The notes under the pieces: model-generated
Databases searched by the model: none
What the model saw: the letters and a program-made list of their open reading frames with translations, nothing else
What the model was told of the DNA's origin: nothing
Shown here: positions 45,070 to 56,599 of the stretch, piece after piece
Numbering within the stretch: the stretch's first letter is position 1
Layout of the letters: every line of letters begins with the position of its first letter
Source: Aldrovandia affinis
Lineage: Eukaryota; Chordata; Actinopteri; Notacanthiformes; Halosauridae
Assembly (NCBI GenBank): GCA_029706075.1
Contig: JAINUG010000018.1
Location: 1,821,001-1,885,000 of the forward strand
Reading direction: 5' to 3'
DNA: 64,000 nt
Made by a program: the position numbers and the translations under genes

Positions 45070-45213
45070 ATTTATTTATTTTTATAATCAGTTTTTTCCC
45101 GTTGTTCTCCCAATTTAGTGGCCAATTATGCCCTCTATTTATTTAGATTTGCGCGACTGTGATAGGCAGCTCACACTTGTAAAGGACCAGCCAATATGGG
45201 TGTGTTAGACCGA
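45070..45213 (-). mobile_element. SINE copy with internal deletion
   Basis: The minus strand carries the head (acacacccatattggctgg and gtgtgagctgcctatcac) of the SINE at 63167-63568, then jumps directly to its tail (aaataaatagagggcataat then tggccactaaattggg). The middle of about 250 bases is missing. The flanks 'aatgttgtaaaatc' (45056-45069) and 'aatgttgtgaaatc' (45214-45227) are a 14-bp target duplication with one mismatch. Confidence 0.88.
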
Positions 45214-45227
45214 AATGTTGTGAAATC

Positions 45228-47118
45228 TATATAAACTTTTCTTTTAAAATTAATTTAAAAAAATATGAATGCAGAGTTTGCCAACTTTTTTGGGGGTGGG
45301 TGGTGTTTTTGTTGAGGTTAGGGGGGGAAGGGTACTCTAGTGCACATTTTCTTCTCAGAAGTGTGTTTTACATATAACCTGTAGGCCACGTAACCACAGA
45401 CACATTTACAAAATCCCTCAGTTTTGGTAACCTTAAGCCAACAGAAACCGCATTTAGACTAAAATGCATGAGGAATTACAGGTGTGACATGAGAGCATGA
45501 GAAAGGGGTGAATTGCATGAGACTCAATCTCAAGGCATGACGGTTTGTGAATGAACAAACCGGAAAGACATAGCCATAGTTTATTTTGCTTAGTTCACAA
45601 ACGTGTACATTACCAAGCACTACTGCTACATGCTATGCATGGATACTTGATTGTACTTGTTGAAAAAGATCATATTTCTTACCTACAAACCGGCTATTGC
45701 CCCGACCCTGTTTTCACCATTGGAAAGAGACACAGGTGGAGTTAATGGTTGTCTACTTAGCCTGGAAGGAGAACATTTGCCTGAATGCCCATCTTCTACA
45801 TTTGCTTAACAAGGTTAACAAGTGCTTGTATTCAATTTGAGACATATATTTTTTAAAGGTAATCAGTATGAAATGTACAATGATTTAAAGCAAATTAGAG
45901 TGAGTGTACTTGCTGTGACAGGCCTGTAGGCTACAAGATGTCCATATCATAAGTCATTCTAAACAGTTCCAACTGTTCTGAAACATCAGTTGGGTTGATT
46001 GATTCAAAACCTCATCCTCACAATGATATCAATAAGGAAGTCTTATGTTTTCCCTTCAGATGAAACGCTCCTATGATCGAAATACCTGCCCAATATAATT
46101 TGGTGCAGACACTTCGCACTGCACCGCATTGAGTGTGGACTGACATTTCAGATCATATTATAGCCAATACCTTTATTATAAAATGACCCATGGTAATTAT
46201 TGTAGCAAATAATCATGTTTAATTAGAGTGTGAACTGCACCTGCAACGAAGAGGTTGGTTTAAGAATAATAAATTACCTGTGGGTGTGGTGAGGGTTCAG
46301 CTTCATTATGGCAAATCAGAACATTTTATTTCCCCTTTAATACCTTTGCCATAATGAACTGTTAATTTTGTCATGTCTGATGAAGAGCAAACACCATAGC
46401 TTGTGAAGAGTACGTTATGAGACTTGCTTTCACTACAATAAAATGGAGTATGTAATTGGATGGTATCATCATGTGACAATACTAAATGAAAATAACATGA
46501 ATGTGTATCTGTTTCCTAATGAGAGAAGTGCTTTTCTCAGTAGGAAACTGATATAGGTGTTTGGGAGGAAGAAGAGGGAAACAAAAGCGTGGTGCATGTT
46601 AGTTTAGTATAGTTTGTGTCTTTTCATCAAAGCCACATATATTAAAACTTGTTTATTAACCATATTAATTAGTTTAATTGATGCACTTGTGATGCATAGG
46701 GTGGCCAGATATCCCACATTTTGACTTATTGTCCCACGTCCCACAACAACGGATGTTGTCCCGCATAAAAAATATATCCATTGTTATTATTTTATTAATG
46801 ATTTATTAAGTAATATCCCTTACCTCTGCTCAAGAATATAATCACCCAATGTCAATTAGCATTGTTTAAGAATTCCATAGATTTTATTAAGACTATTACA
46901 GCATTTAAAATAGAGTAGAAATGTTTATGGATATAAAATACTGATATCAGCAATCACTTCATTATTATTTGTTCCTTATTATTCCTTGTTGTGTCCCTCT
47001 TCTGTAATACAATCATATACAGCTGCTGCAATCATTCAGGGCATTGCCCCATGATACACCAGCCAATTATGTAGTCTATATTTTATTGTAATGAATGTTT
47101 ACTCTATATTTACTTTTA
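45228..47118. other. Mostly unique AT-rich stretch
   Basis: 46697-46770 (gggtggccagatatcccaca onward, with repeated 'gtccc') loosely resembles a fish hAT terminal region; no partner end was found. The rest is unrecognised. The CG- and TATA-poor sequence shows no exon. Confidence 0.45.
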
Positions 47119-47156
47119 AAAAACACATTACATTTACATTTTAAGCATTTAACAGA

Positions 47157-47892
47157 CTGTCAGGAACGGAGTAGGAAAACCAGGCGCGGACCCAGAACTG
47201 CAATAATGTCCTTTATTGCGTAACAAACAGCCAATGGTCAAACAGGAGCGATCAGGGCAATACAGGCATCCAAAGAGTGGTCGGGGACAGGCAAAGTTTG
47301 TTCCAGGCTTCAGGTGTCAGAGGCAGGCAAGACGTGGTCAATGGGCAGGCGGAGGTCAATAACGGGAAATCAGTCCAGGGAACACAGAGAGGAACGGGAC
47401 TGGAACCACAAGGAGCACGAACAGGTGGGTTGGGAACGAGACTGGGATACAGATGAACACGGGAGCATGAACAAGAGCACGAACAAGAGCACAAACAAAA
47501 ACACGATGAAACAAAACACGGGTAAAAAGAGAAAACGCTGGAGAGTTGTGTAGGCATAAGCAAAGCACAAGACAATCTGGCAACGAACATGGGAAAACAC
47601 ACAGCTTATATACATTTAGACATAACAAGAAACAATCAGGAATTAACACGAATGCAGCTGACTGCAATCAGACACATAAGGAATAAGTGAAAATGATAAT
47701 ACAATGACGAGACAATCTGGAAATGAACAGCTTAACTACATCAGACATAACGAGAAACAGGAGAAAACAAATAATACATTTACGAGACTGAAAACAGGTA
47801 AGCGAACGTAAAAACATGGACCGGACAACAAGAAAAACATGGAATGAATTACAAACACCTAATTATGGGGAACATGAACACGAGACGTGACA
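47157..47892 (-). mobile_element. LTR-like insertion inside the L2 tail
   Basis: It splits the L2 tail: 'catttaaca' + 'ga' on the left resumes as 'acagatgctcttatccagag' on the right, with ACAGA (47152-47156 and 47892-47896) on both sides. Read on the minus strand it starts (T)GTCACGTC, has a TATA box (tatataagctgtg) in the middle, an AATAAA in 'cgcaataaaggacatt' about 55 bases before its end, and ends CTGACAG. This is solo-LTR architecture. The end bases are uncertain by one. Confidence 0.7.
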
Positions 47893-48099
47893 CAGATGCT
47901 CTTATCCAGAGCGACTTACAAGATGTGCATTAATACATGGTAGGAACAATCATAGATCGCGCACGGGATCAGTGCAGTAATACAGCGATAGACATCATTG
48001 CAGGCAGCTGCGTACCATACCTGTAACACTGGGAAGGAAAAGGTTAGTAAAATTATTATTATTATTTATTTTTTATAAATGAGGATTAAGCAGGGATAC

Positions 48100-49095
48100 A
48101 TAGTGTTCAGTGGTAGTGGAGTCTGAAAAGGTGGGTTTTGAGTCTCTTGCGGAAGATCGCAAGTGATTCCGTGGTCCTGACCGATTGACCGATTTCCGTC
48201 GTTCCATCACCGGGGGGTCAGTACAGAGAAGAGGCAAGACCGTGAGGAGCGGCTGCCAGGTGCCAGGAAGGATGGGACAGATACGCCAAGTGACTTGGTG
48301 TACAGGGAGAATAGGATGGGGCCTAGCACCGAGCCCTGCAGGACTCCGGTGGAGAGGGTGTGGGGAGAGGAGAGGGATCCACCTGGTAGGACCGGTCAGC
48401 CAGGTAGGACTTGAACCATGTCAGTGCAGATCCAGAGATTCCCATCTCGACGAGAGATGAGAGCAGGGTCTGGTGGTCCACAGTGTCGAATGCAGCTGAC
48501 AGGTCGAGGAGGAGGAGGACGGAGCTAAGGGATTGGGACTTAGCCATGTGAAGAGCCTCAGTGACCGCAAGGAGAGCAGTCTCTGTGGAGTGGCCTGCCT
48601 TGAACCCAGATTTGTTAGGATCAAGCAGGTCATTCTGTAGGAGATGAGCAGACAGTTAGTTATAGACAGCCCACTCTAGTGTTTTGGAGAGGAATGGGAG
48701 GAGAGAGACAGGTTGATAGTTAGAAATGACAGCAGGATTCAGACAGGGTTTTTTGAGGTAGGGGACAACATGGGTGCTTTTGAGGGGAGAGGGGACAAAG
48801 CCAGAGGAAAGAGAAGAGTTGATAACATTGGAGACAAAGGGGAGGATGTCCATAGCAATGGACTGGAAGAGGGGGTAAGGAATGGGATTGAGAGGGCAAG
48901 TGGTGGGACGGTGGGAGTGAACAAGTTGAAGGATGACCGAGTCAGGGAGGGGCGAAATTGAGGACAGAGGTTTAGGTAGCGAGATGGGTGAGGGAGGGTT
49001 AGGTGAAGGAGAGGATGGGGGGAAGGAGTTGCGAATGTCATCGACCTTCTCGTGAAAGAAGGATGCAAAGTCACTTATGTATTGACACATATCAA
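48100..49095 (-). pseudogene. L2-like reverse transcriptase relic
   Basis: On the minus strand the frame at 49090-48656 carries the linker and the first reverse-transcriptase blocks (FVSNVINSSLSSGFVP, then 'ISNYQPVSLLPFLSKTLEWA'; the family's R in NYRP is Q). After a stop near 48656 the next block reads 'GFKAGHSTETALLAVTEALH', then 'LLLLDLSAAFDTVDHQTLL' with its catalytic aspartate intact, and 'GSVLGP'. Soon after, near 48300, the sequence jumps to the far C-terminal region, so the YADD active-site segment is deleted. Endonuclease sequence is absent (5' truncation). Confidence 0.88.
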
Positions 49096-50469
49096 TACCT
49101 CAAATACTTTGAACTGCTTAGTTGAATATGGTATGTATTTCAAATAGTTGAATCTTGATTTGCCTCAGAGTGAGATGAAATACATCCACAAAGCAGTCTT
49201 GTGTGATGGGGATTTATCGCATGTCTGCCCTATCTGTTCATGTGTACCAATTAATAATGCCACTAAACTAGCACATAACGCCCTACACTAAGAGGTGGTC
49301 TGGGTGGATGAAAACACAAACAAATGATCGCCTAATATTTTTATTGACACACCCTCCATTACGCTGCCCGACTCATGTTGACGCAAACGCCTTTACCACC
49401 AACTACTAAACTGAGCGGAGGTGAGAAATATTCAGTTTGCAATGGCCGAAATGAGCAATTACACTACTGCCCAGGAGCGTTTTTGGTAAAACTAGAGGCC
49501 TATGGTTCTGAGCCAAATATGTTAGTATTCGTTAACTAGCTTGGTAGTTACTCTGTCTGTATCTGTGTTTTAGCTCTACCGTGCTACTTTTCTTGTTCTA
49601 AGCAATGTAAATAGCTGTAAATTAGTTCGGAAAATAACTAACTAGTATGCTAATCCCAACTAAATCATAGGCATTATTTGCTAAATATGGGATATAATAA
49701 ACGTGAGAAGACACCCAGAAAATATGCAGAGCTGATTTGCACAGGGACAGAATACTCTGTACTGCTCACATCAATGTTTCTAAAACTGACACTAAAACAA
49801 ATTGCAACTAAAACTAAAAAGAAATTGGTTGCCAAAATAAAAAACTGAAATAAAAATAAATAGGAGGTATAAGAAATTCACAGAAAATTTAATGTAAACA
49901 AAAAATGAAAAAATAAATACATGTTAAAAAATTGAAACTAAAATAACCCTGGTGTTACCGACACCTCTGGGATATCTGAAGCATGCTGCATGTCTGTACC
50001 AGCTTTGCAGTCATCAGACATCAAATACCGCTGTGGGAAAAAGTAAGTAAAAATGTCCTGCAAACATTGATAAGGAATTCTGGAGAGCTCTTTCTTACAC
50101 AATTGTTTCCACTCTGCATTCTTGCATGTAGAGCTCACATCAGCTTCTTTCAATGCATCTCAATGGACTTTCAGGTATGCAGCGTATTCTGCTCCAGAGT
50201 ACTCTGGTACAGGATGGACTCAATGCCCAGGTCCTGTACTATCAAAGCAGTGTAAAATCACCACCTTCACATTGTAATGGGGCACTTAAGCCATGGTAAT
50301 TCATGCTCATTTTCCTACTGAGTTCAACGGGAGAATTAGTTGGAGGAACCCCACCGCTAAAGTAGTACATTGTGCCGCACGGTGGCAGAAGGGTGATGAT
50401 TTTCTGCCACTTTCATAGTTCAGGACTTGGACATTGAGTCAATACTTTGGTTAATGTATTTGCTACTAA
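49096..50469. other. Unique stretch, possibly old repeat at the end
   Basis: 49790-49935 is A-rich. 50230-50460 contains repeat-like text (accaccttcacattgtaatg onward) that may be the body of the Tc1-like remnant that follows. No exon recognised. Confidence 0.4.
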
Positions 50470-50701
50470 AATAGCCTTTACCAGTTACTGAAACTAGGGG
50501 TGCACTTACTTTCTCCCACAGGCGTCTGATTACTTTTTGTTGAGTAGATAATGGAAAGCTTTAACTTGTATGTTACTTGATACATCACATCACCCTTTAT
50601 CTATATTAGGACATATGTGATGGTCAAATATCTTTTTGATTCAAAATTTGCCAAAAAAACTACTAATTAGCAGGGGGGGGACTTACTTTTTCAAAGCACT
50701 G
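50470..50701 (+). mobile_element. Tc1-like element right end
   Basis: It ends 'acttactttttcaaagcact' + 'g' before TA, preceded by a G8 run. Read backwards this is CAGTGCTTTGAAAAAGTAAG, a common fish Tc1-like inverted repeat. The preceding 'atatctttttgattcaaaat' and 'ttgcc' belong to the same family's 3' untranslated region. The left end was not identified. Confidence 0.7.
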
Positions 50702-51286
50702 TAATTGATTATTTTCAAATGCATGATGGCAACAGAGTCAAATTATCTATCAATCCATGCCTAATAGGCACTGACATCTCAGAGTGATGTCTGTAACACA
50801 GAAAATTACATCTAATCACACATCTGGGGAGAAATATCTCAGCGTCTGTCACTCATTGTTTAACACTTGATGAACTCAAATGTTGTATTTTTTCAGTACA
50901 GATAATCAGCTCATTTTTATGTGGTGAATTGAAAAGTGTTCAGCTTTTAAAATGTGCTAATTGCAGCAGCTGGCTGCGAGACTGAAGAAACATTTTCGAC
51001 ATGTAAAAGTGCACAGTCGCTCACACAGACATGTTTTTGCAGAAATCCAGCTTTGAGGTCGTATAGGCTACCTGCCAGGTTGAGTTTCATAGGGTTTTCA
51101 TCAAGTGCCATAATCTGTGAATACATTTGGAAGGTGCCTGTTTAATGTGGATATGGGTACATATATCCCATTAGAAAATGTGTACAGTTATGAAACATGA
51201 AACAAAAAAACTCAGAGATTGCTGGTCCTCACCCATTGGTTCAACCTTGACTTATAGGTGTAGAATAGCATTACTGCTCCTGCTTG
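50702..51286. other. Unique AT-rich stretch
   Basis: No feature recognised. Confidence 0.5.
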
Positions 51287-51290
51287 ATGT

Positions 51291-51877
51291 TGTGATGTCC
51301 CTAGGGGTTGGGCGACATGCACGGACCTTGCAGAGGGTGTAGGCAGGTTAAATAACCCGGAGGAGGCAGTATTATAAACAAAACAATAATTTATTAACTA
51401 AAATCTTGACAAACACACAAAACAAAGGGCAGGGTATTCGGGGAATCCAACACACATAAAGTCCAAAATACTACTCGTCGTCGTTATCCGTTATCCAATT
51501 TCAAAGTCCAGGTCAGTTCCGCAATCCAGTCCAGTAGTCGGTACACAAAGGGGGGTCCTCACACAATCCAAGTCAAACACAATAAACTACCCAAAACACT
51601 CTCAAACTCTCGCTCTCCAAATCCCGGCTGATCAACAGACTTCACATGTTCTCTCTCCACGTTCCAAACACTTTCCTACTCCTTCCCCATGTGATGGGAA
51701 TGAGTCCTTTAAATAGGCCTCGAAATGGCCTTTAGCTGTTCGTTAGTCACAATTGCTTGATTTCCTTCAGGTGCTGGACTGCGGCCTGCTGGGAAATATA
51801 GTGTTTTTTGCTCCAGTGGCTCCAATGCGTTGAAGGCCAGGTAGCTATTTCCTTGGGCAGCCCCTTAGGCTGCCACA
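51291..51877 (-). mobile_element. LTR-like unit, family 1, complete copy E
   Basis: 587 bp bounded by TGTGATGTCCC and GGCTGCCACA, with a perfect 4-bp target duplication ATGT (51287-51290 and 51878-51881). It matches copy B (16183-16830) along its length, except that it lacks the 11-bp minisatellite. On the minus strand it has a TATA-like TATTTAAAGG and an AATAAATTAT. TG...CA ends with a 4-bp duplication are typical of LTRs. It stands alone, so it would be a solo LTR. Confidence 0.75.
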
Positions 51878-51881
51878 ATGT

Positions 51882-52129
51882 GAACAGCGACAGACAGGCA
51901 GACATACCAACACACGGGGACAAATTAATTGCCCTAGAGGTGGCGGTAATAACGGCCAACATTATTTAACAATTGTTTTTATTATTACTAACAATTATTT
52001 TTAATCCGTAAATAACCCGGCGTTAGATTTTCTGTTTTGTCCCTGTGTTCACTACCGTTTCACTGGTTGGTAGTGGTAGTTAATGCCGTTTAGTGGTCTT
52101 AATTAATAGTTCGTTGTTGTTTCAGTGTC
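51882..52129. other. AT-rich stretch between LTR-like unit and LINE
   Basis: It may include the 5' untranslated part of the following LINE; nothing specific is recognisable. Confidence 0.4.
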
Positions 52130-54460
52130 TTTTAGTAGTTAATCGCTGTTTAGAGACAAAAGGAGTCTACCTTCAGGAGTCCACCGCGGGAGGCCAGCTA
52201 GGGAGTGCTCACCGCACGGTAAGTATCATCGTGTTGTCTCTTCCTGTACTACTTTCTCCACATCTAACACCTCGTGCAACCTCCCTATTCCAGTCTGTGT
52301 CTCCTCTTCGAGATTTCCTAGAAGGAGAGATTCTACTCACAGGCGCAATCTCTACAATCTCATCCACACTCCTAAATCCACTGGTGTTGATGTCGTGGTA
52401 GCAGGTGGCCTTCCTCCTCCTCCTTTGAATTTCATGCTGTCACTGTCACTGTTCCATGCAAACTGCACATCATTGTTGTCTATCGCCCACTGAGGAGTTT
52501 CCTAGATGAGATGGATGCCCTACTCAGCTCTTTCCCTGAGGATAGCACTCCCGTCCTACTTCTATATGACTTCAACCTGCTGCTGGACACCCCTCAGTCC
52601 TCTGCATTTCTCCCCCTGCTTCAGTTCTTCGACTTCACCATGGCTAAATCCCCATCCACCCACAAGGCCGGCAACCAACTGGACCTGGTCTTCACAAGGA
52701 ACTGCACCTCATCCAACATTGTGGTATCTCCTCTGCATGTGTCTGACTGCTTTCTGTCTTTTTCCCTCCCCCTCCCCTCTTCACCTAAACCCCCTTCACC
52801 TGCCCCCACTGCTTCTGTCCGTTGCAACCTCCGCTCTCTCTCCCCCACAGCCCTGTCAGCTACTGTTCTATCATCCCTTCCCCCTACTGATGCCTTCTCT
52901 CAGCCACCTGCTGAGGAAGCCTCATCCACCCTACTGCCCTCTCTCTCCTCCTCCTTTGATTCACTCTGTCCTCTCTCCACTAAACCTGCTCATTTCTGAC
53001 CCCCCACCCCCTGGCTAACTGACTCCATTCGAGCCGACCGACTCAAACTACCAGCGGCAGAAAGGAAATGGAGAAATTTCAAATCCCCTGTGGCCCTCAC
53101 TGACTTCCACACACTCCTGGCTACCTTTTCCTCTAAACTCTCCTCTGCTAAATCTGCATTTTTCTTTTCCAAGATTCAATCTTCTGCTTCGAATCCTCGC
53201 AAAGTGTACTCTATGTTTTCCTCTCCTCCTTCCTAGGATCCCTCTCCTCTCCCCACACCCTCTCCGCCAGAGTCCTGCAGGGCTCGGTGCTAGGCCCCCT
53301 CCTATTCTCCCTGTACAGCAAGTCACTTGGTTCTGTTATCTCTGCTCATGATTTTCCTTATCACTGTAATGCCGATGACACTCAACTCTTTCTCTCCTTC
53401 TGAGACCCAGGTCCCAGCGAGGATCTCTGCATGCCTGGCTGATATCTCTGCCAGGATGTCCACCCACCACCTGAAGCTAAACCTGGGGAAGACAGAGCTG
53501 CTCTTCCTCCCAGCAAAGGGCTCCCGGATGATTGATGCGTCAGTCACTGTGGAAGGCTCCAGAGTGTCTCCGTCCCAATCCGCCAGGAGTCTTGGAGTGA
53601 CCCTGGACAACCAGCTGTGCTTCTCGGGCCGATCGCAGCGATCACTCAGACCTGCCGATTCTCCCTCTATAACATCCAGAGGATCCAACCGTTCCTCACC
53701 CAAGAGGCCACACAACTCCTGGTCCAGGCCCTGGTGATCTCACGTCTGAACTACTGCAAATCCTTGCTGGCAGGCCTACTGGCCTGTGCCATCAAGCCAC
53801 TGCAACTAGTCCAGAATGCTGCCACACGTCTCATGTTCAGTCAACCCAAGTTCACCCATGTCACCCCCCTACTCTCCTCTCTGCACTAGCTCCCCATCAC
53901 AGCATGCATCAGATTCACTGGTGCTGGCTTATGAAGCAGCTGGAGGAACTGCTCTCCCTTACCTCCGGACACTCATCACACCCTACACCCCAGCCAGGCC
54001 CCTCCACTCCGCCTCCCCTGGCAAACTGACTGTCCCATCCCTCCGGGCACTTAGCAGCCGATCCTCGCAGTCTCGCCTATTTTCTTGCCTATTCTCTGTC
54101 CTCGGTTGTGGAATGATCTTCCGCACTCGGTCAGGACTGCAGAATCACTTGCGATCTTCCACAAGAGTCTCAAAACCCACCTTTTCAGACTTCTCTACCA
54201 CTGTACCATTCTGTACATCTAGCCAATTGTCATCACCACTGCCTACATATTTAATAATTGTCTTATATGTATACTTGTTTACTCCTCAAAAAATAAATAA
54301 ATGAATAAATAAATTACTAACCTTTTCCTTCCCAGTGTTACAGGTATGGTATGCAGCTGCCAACAGTGATGTCTATCACTGTATTACTGCACTGATCTCT
54401 TGCACAAACAAATGCTGCTAAATGCTTAAAATGTAAATGTAAAATGTTAATCAGGGGTGA
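52130..54460 (+). mobile_element. L2-like LINE fragment 2
   Basis: The plus strand holds endonuclease sequence, a junction near 53240 where most of the reverse transcriptase is deleted, the YADD-type segment, the C-terminal region and a 3' end 'tgctaaatgcttaaaatgta' + 'aatgtaaaatg'. The 3' untranslated part 'ttttccttcccagtgttaca' then 'ggtatgg' matches fragment 1, so both derive from one family. The 5' boundary is approximate. The tail lacks the 'taagtcgctctggataagag' block present in fragment 1. Confidence 0.9.
52400..53900 (+). pseudogene. L2-like ORF2 relic (endonuclease and partial RT)
   Basis: The APE-type endonuclease part is at 52430-53000: 'MDALLSSFPEDSTPVLLLY', then DFN with the usual glycine before it changed to tyrosine, 'STHKAGNQLDLVFTRNC', and 'PLHVSDCF', where the catalytic histidine of SDH is cysteine. 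A stop falls at 52999. After the junction near 53240 come '[20 protein letters not shown]' and the active site NADDTQL (family YADDTQL) near 53365-53390. The C-terminal part continues with 'LKLNLGKTELLFLP' and, one frame over, 'SRLNYCKSLLAGL' and 'LQLVQNAATRLMF'. This once copied LINE RNA at nicked target DNA. Several stops and shifts make it dead. Confidence 0.88.
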
Positions 54461-55159
54461 AAACTCCATTACTAATTTGAATTGAGTTTACATTGCCGAG
54501 GATACATAATTCAAATAGTTTATGACTTATTACTAATTAATTATTAATATACTGTATCATTAATATGCTGGGGTATACTTTATTGCTAGACTGCATTCGC
54601 AGATGTTATTCATTTTGTTATTAGCAATCTTGGAAAGAAAATAAGTGCATTACCGCCACCTGCTCTACTGGAGGGCAAGTTCAACATAATCTTCCCAAGA
54701 CTAACTGGTCTACTTGGAATGACTCAGTGCTATTTGCCAAATTTGTATTAAATAATTCCCCTTAATTCATAATCTCAGTGTATATCTGCATGAAATATCT
54801 GCTCTAGTAGCCTATTCTCAAAGTGGTGTTGCATTTAATAAGAGAGCATTGCCTTTGATTCAGGACTCATTCAGAGAAAAATAAAGCGAAAGCAACACCA
54901 TTAAACTCTTAAAAGGTACCCAGGTCACTCCCATTGCACATATCCATTTTTGTAAATTGCTGATTTCTTTTGTCCTTTACAGCGTATGTATCTCAGTTCC
55001 GACCGGTTAAATCTTTCTATGGTCACTGGGGTGTAGAGGGCACTGTACACACAGTGTGTGATAAATGTGTCTCTGATCATTTTAAGTACTATTATTAGTT
55101 ATAGTATTACAATGTTATGCAAAATCAGCATATGTAAAAATGCATGCATGCTCCATGCG
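54461..55159. other. Unique AT-rich stretch
   Basis: No repeat or exon recognised. Confidence 0.5.
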
Positions 55160-55720
55160 CAATTAAAAATGCCCTTGTAACTCTTTTAAAGAAAGTGTCC
55201 ATTTTTAGATTGGTTGCTGTAGGGAGGAGGGAAAAGTCAGAGGGGGAAGTGGACAGACTAAACTCTCCCCTAGGGATGTGTGCTCAGACAAAATTACCTG
55301 CCAGGGGTTGACATCACCTACCCCCCAGCCAACAGTCTTGAAAAGGACAACTGGCCCCTGCAAAGGATCCCGCATTCTGTCAAAGGAGCCCTGCGCTTCA
55401 TATTTGCGGGTTCTTTTTTTCTGTGGAGACAGCATGGCACCGCAGTCCAGGCTTTGACACGGGCAAAGGCTTATTTTCCCTGTGGTGCTTGTTAAGATGG
55501 CAGCCTGCTGCCACGCTAACGTGGCTTCTCCGCGAGACGCAGGACCCCGAAGGCCCCATGTCAGGGGGTCCCCGTCTCCCAGGGACGTGGGCCTCCAGCT
55601 GTCTATGGCCCCCGTCTGGACCCCGGCCGTCGGAGTAGGTCGGGCCTTCTCCAAGAGAGAACGTCAGAGCTGCTGGTTGTCAGGAAGGTTTTTTTCGTTC
55701 TTTCTTTTTTATCGCTGTGT
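55160..55720. promoter_or_regulatory. Candidate conserved non-coding island
   Basis: The longest GC-rich, non-repetitive block in the right half of the window. Long frames overlap on both strands (for example 55205-55654 minus and 55423-55730 plus) without a domain. The texture suits an enhancer or a CpG-bearing regulatory element; no promoter signature or exon could be confirmed. Confidence 0.35.
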
Positions 55721-56076
55721 TCTGTCCTGAATGACATTTGTTAGGGCATATTTTCTGCACAAGAAATATTCTCCATCTCGAAAACAATTACAAAAGTGGA
55801 GATGCCTTTTTTTAACCTCCCCCCCCCCTTCCCATTGGCCTTGTAATCTAGTTTGACTCAAACCATTCAGTTGCACCTGGTGAGTTTTCTTTCAATGTAA
55901 TTGTACATAGCAACGGGAAAAAAACCAAAAAAACAAATAACAATTTGTAAAATTAGAAACAGGCTCCTTATTTTTCACAAGGAGAGAAACAATTAAAATG
56001 TATTTGGGTAGATAATAATGCGCTTTGCGCCAGGAGAACTGCACTACAGATGGTATCTTTGTTAAAGTGACATGTG
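55721..56076. other. Unique AT-rich stretch
   Basis: A C9 run lies near 55819. The end (56064-56076) is the left copy of the SINE target duplication. Confidence 0.5.
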
Positions 56077-56402
56077 TGGGCCTCCCGCGTGGTCCAGTGG
56101 TTACAACGTCCGACGCTGGCCACGGAGACCGGGGGTTCAATTCCCCATCTCGCCAGAGTCGGCTCTGGCCGGGAGTGCCACCAGGGGCGGCGATTGGCTG
56201 TCCGCCCCAGGGAGGGGGAGGGAAGCCGACATGACGTTCGCTGTGCATAAGGGTGGCCCTGTAGTACCGGGTTATAGTCGATGGCTTGGCGAGTGCTGTC
56301 TTGGAAGGACTACGGCAGCGAACTCACATGACATAAAAATAGCAGGTCTAATTGGCTACCAAATTGGGAGAAAAAATGGGAGAAAATCAGAAACAAACAA
56401 AA
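56077..56402 (+). mobile_element. tRNA-derived SINE, complete, 13-bp target duplication
   Basis: The tRNA-like head has an A-box-like 'tggtccagtgg' and a B box 'ggttcaattcc'. The body has 'ctctggccgggagtgcc' and the tail 'attggctaccaaattggg', then 'agaaaaaatgggagaaaa' and an A-rich end. Exact 13-bp copies of aaagtgacatgtg flank it (56064-56076 and 56403-56415). An exact duplication and intact boxes mark this as the youngest SINE in the window. The RNA polymerase III promoter boxes are internal, as expected. Confidence 0.95.
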
Positions 56403-56599
56403 AAAGTGACATGTGACTGCCATGTGCTCTGGGAATCTTTGTATAGTATTATACCTTATACTATAAAACTCCTAGGTACTCAGGCTGCTCATAAAATTTA
56501 AAACACAAAGACCACAGCCTACAGTATATTTCATTATATTTATATTAATTTATATGGAAAAAAAATGCTGATCTTTGTCTATTTTATGTCTATTTAAGA
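56403..56599. other. Unique AT-rich stretch
   Basis: Nothing recognised. Confidence 0.5.

Larger units (their letters stand above)
47119..49095 (-). mobile_element. L2-like LINE fragment 1
   Basis: Read on the minus strand from 49095, it holds reverse-transcriptase sequence, then an internal deletion near 48300, then the 3' part and an L2-type tail: 'taagtcgctctggataagag', 'catctgttaaatgcttaaaa' and 'tgtaaatgtaatg'. The tail is interrupted by a 0.74-kb LTR-like insertion (47157-47892). The 3' region matches fragment 2 at 52130-54460. Confidence 0.9.

Noticed and set aside
55205-55654. 149-residue minus-strand frame and overlapping plus frames
   Set aside because: Long frames on both strands in a GC-rich island without a domain are expected by chance.
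56077-56402. Functional tRNA gene from A and B boxes
   Set aside because: The tRNA-like part continues into a SINE body and tail flanked by a 13-bp target duplication, and no cloverleaf acceptor stem closes.
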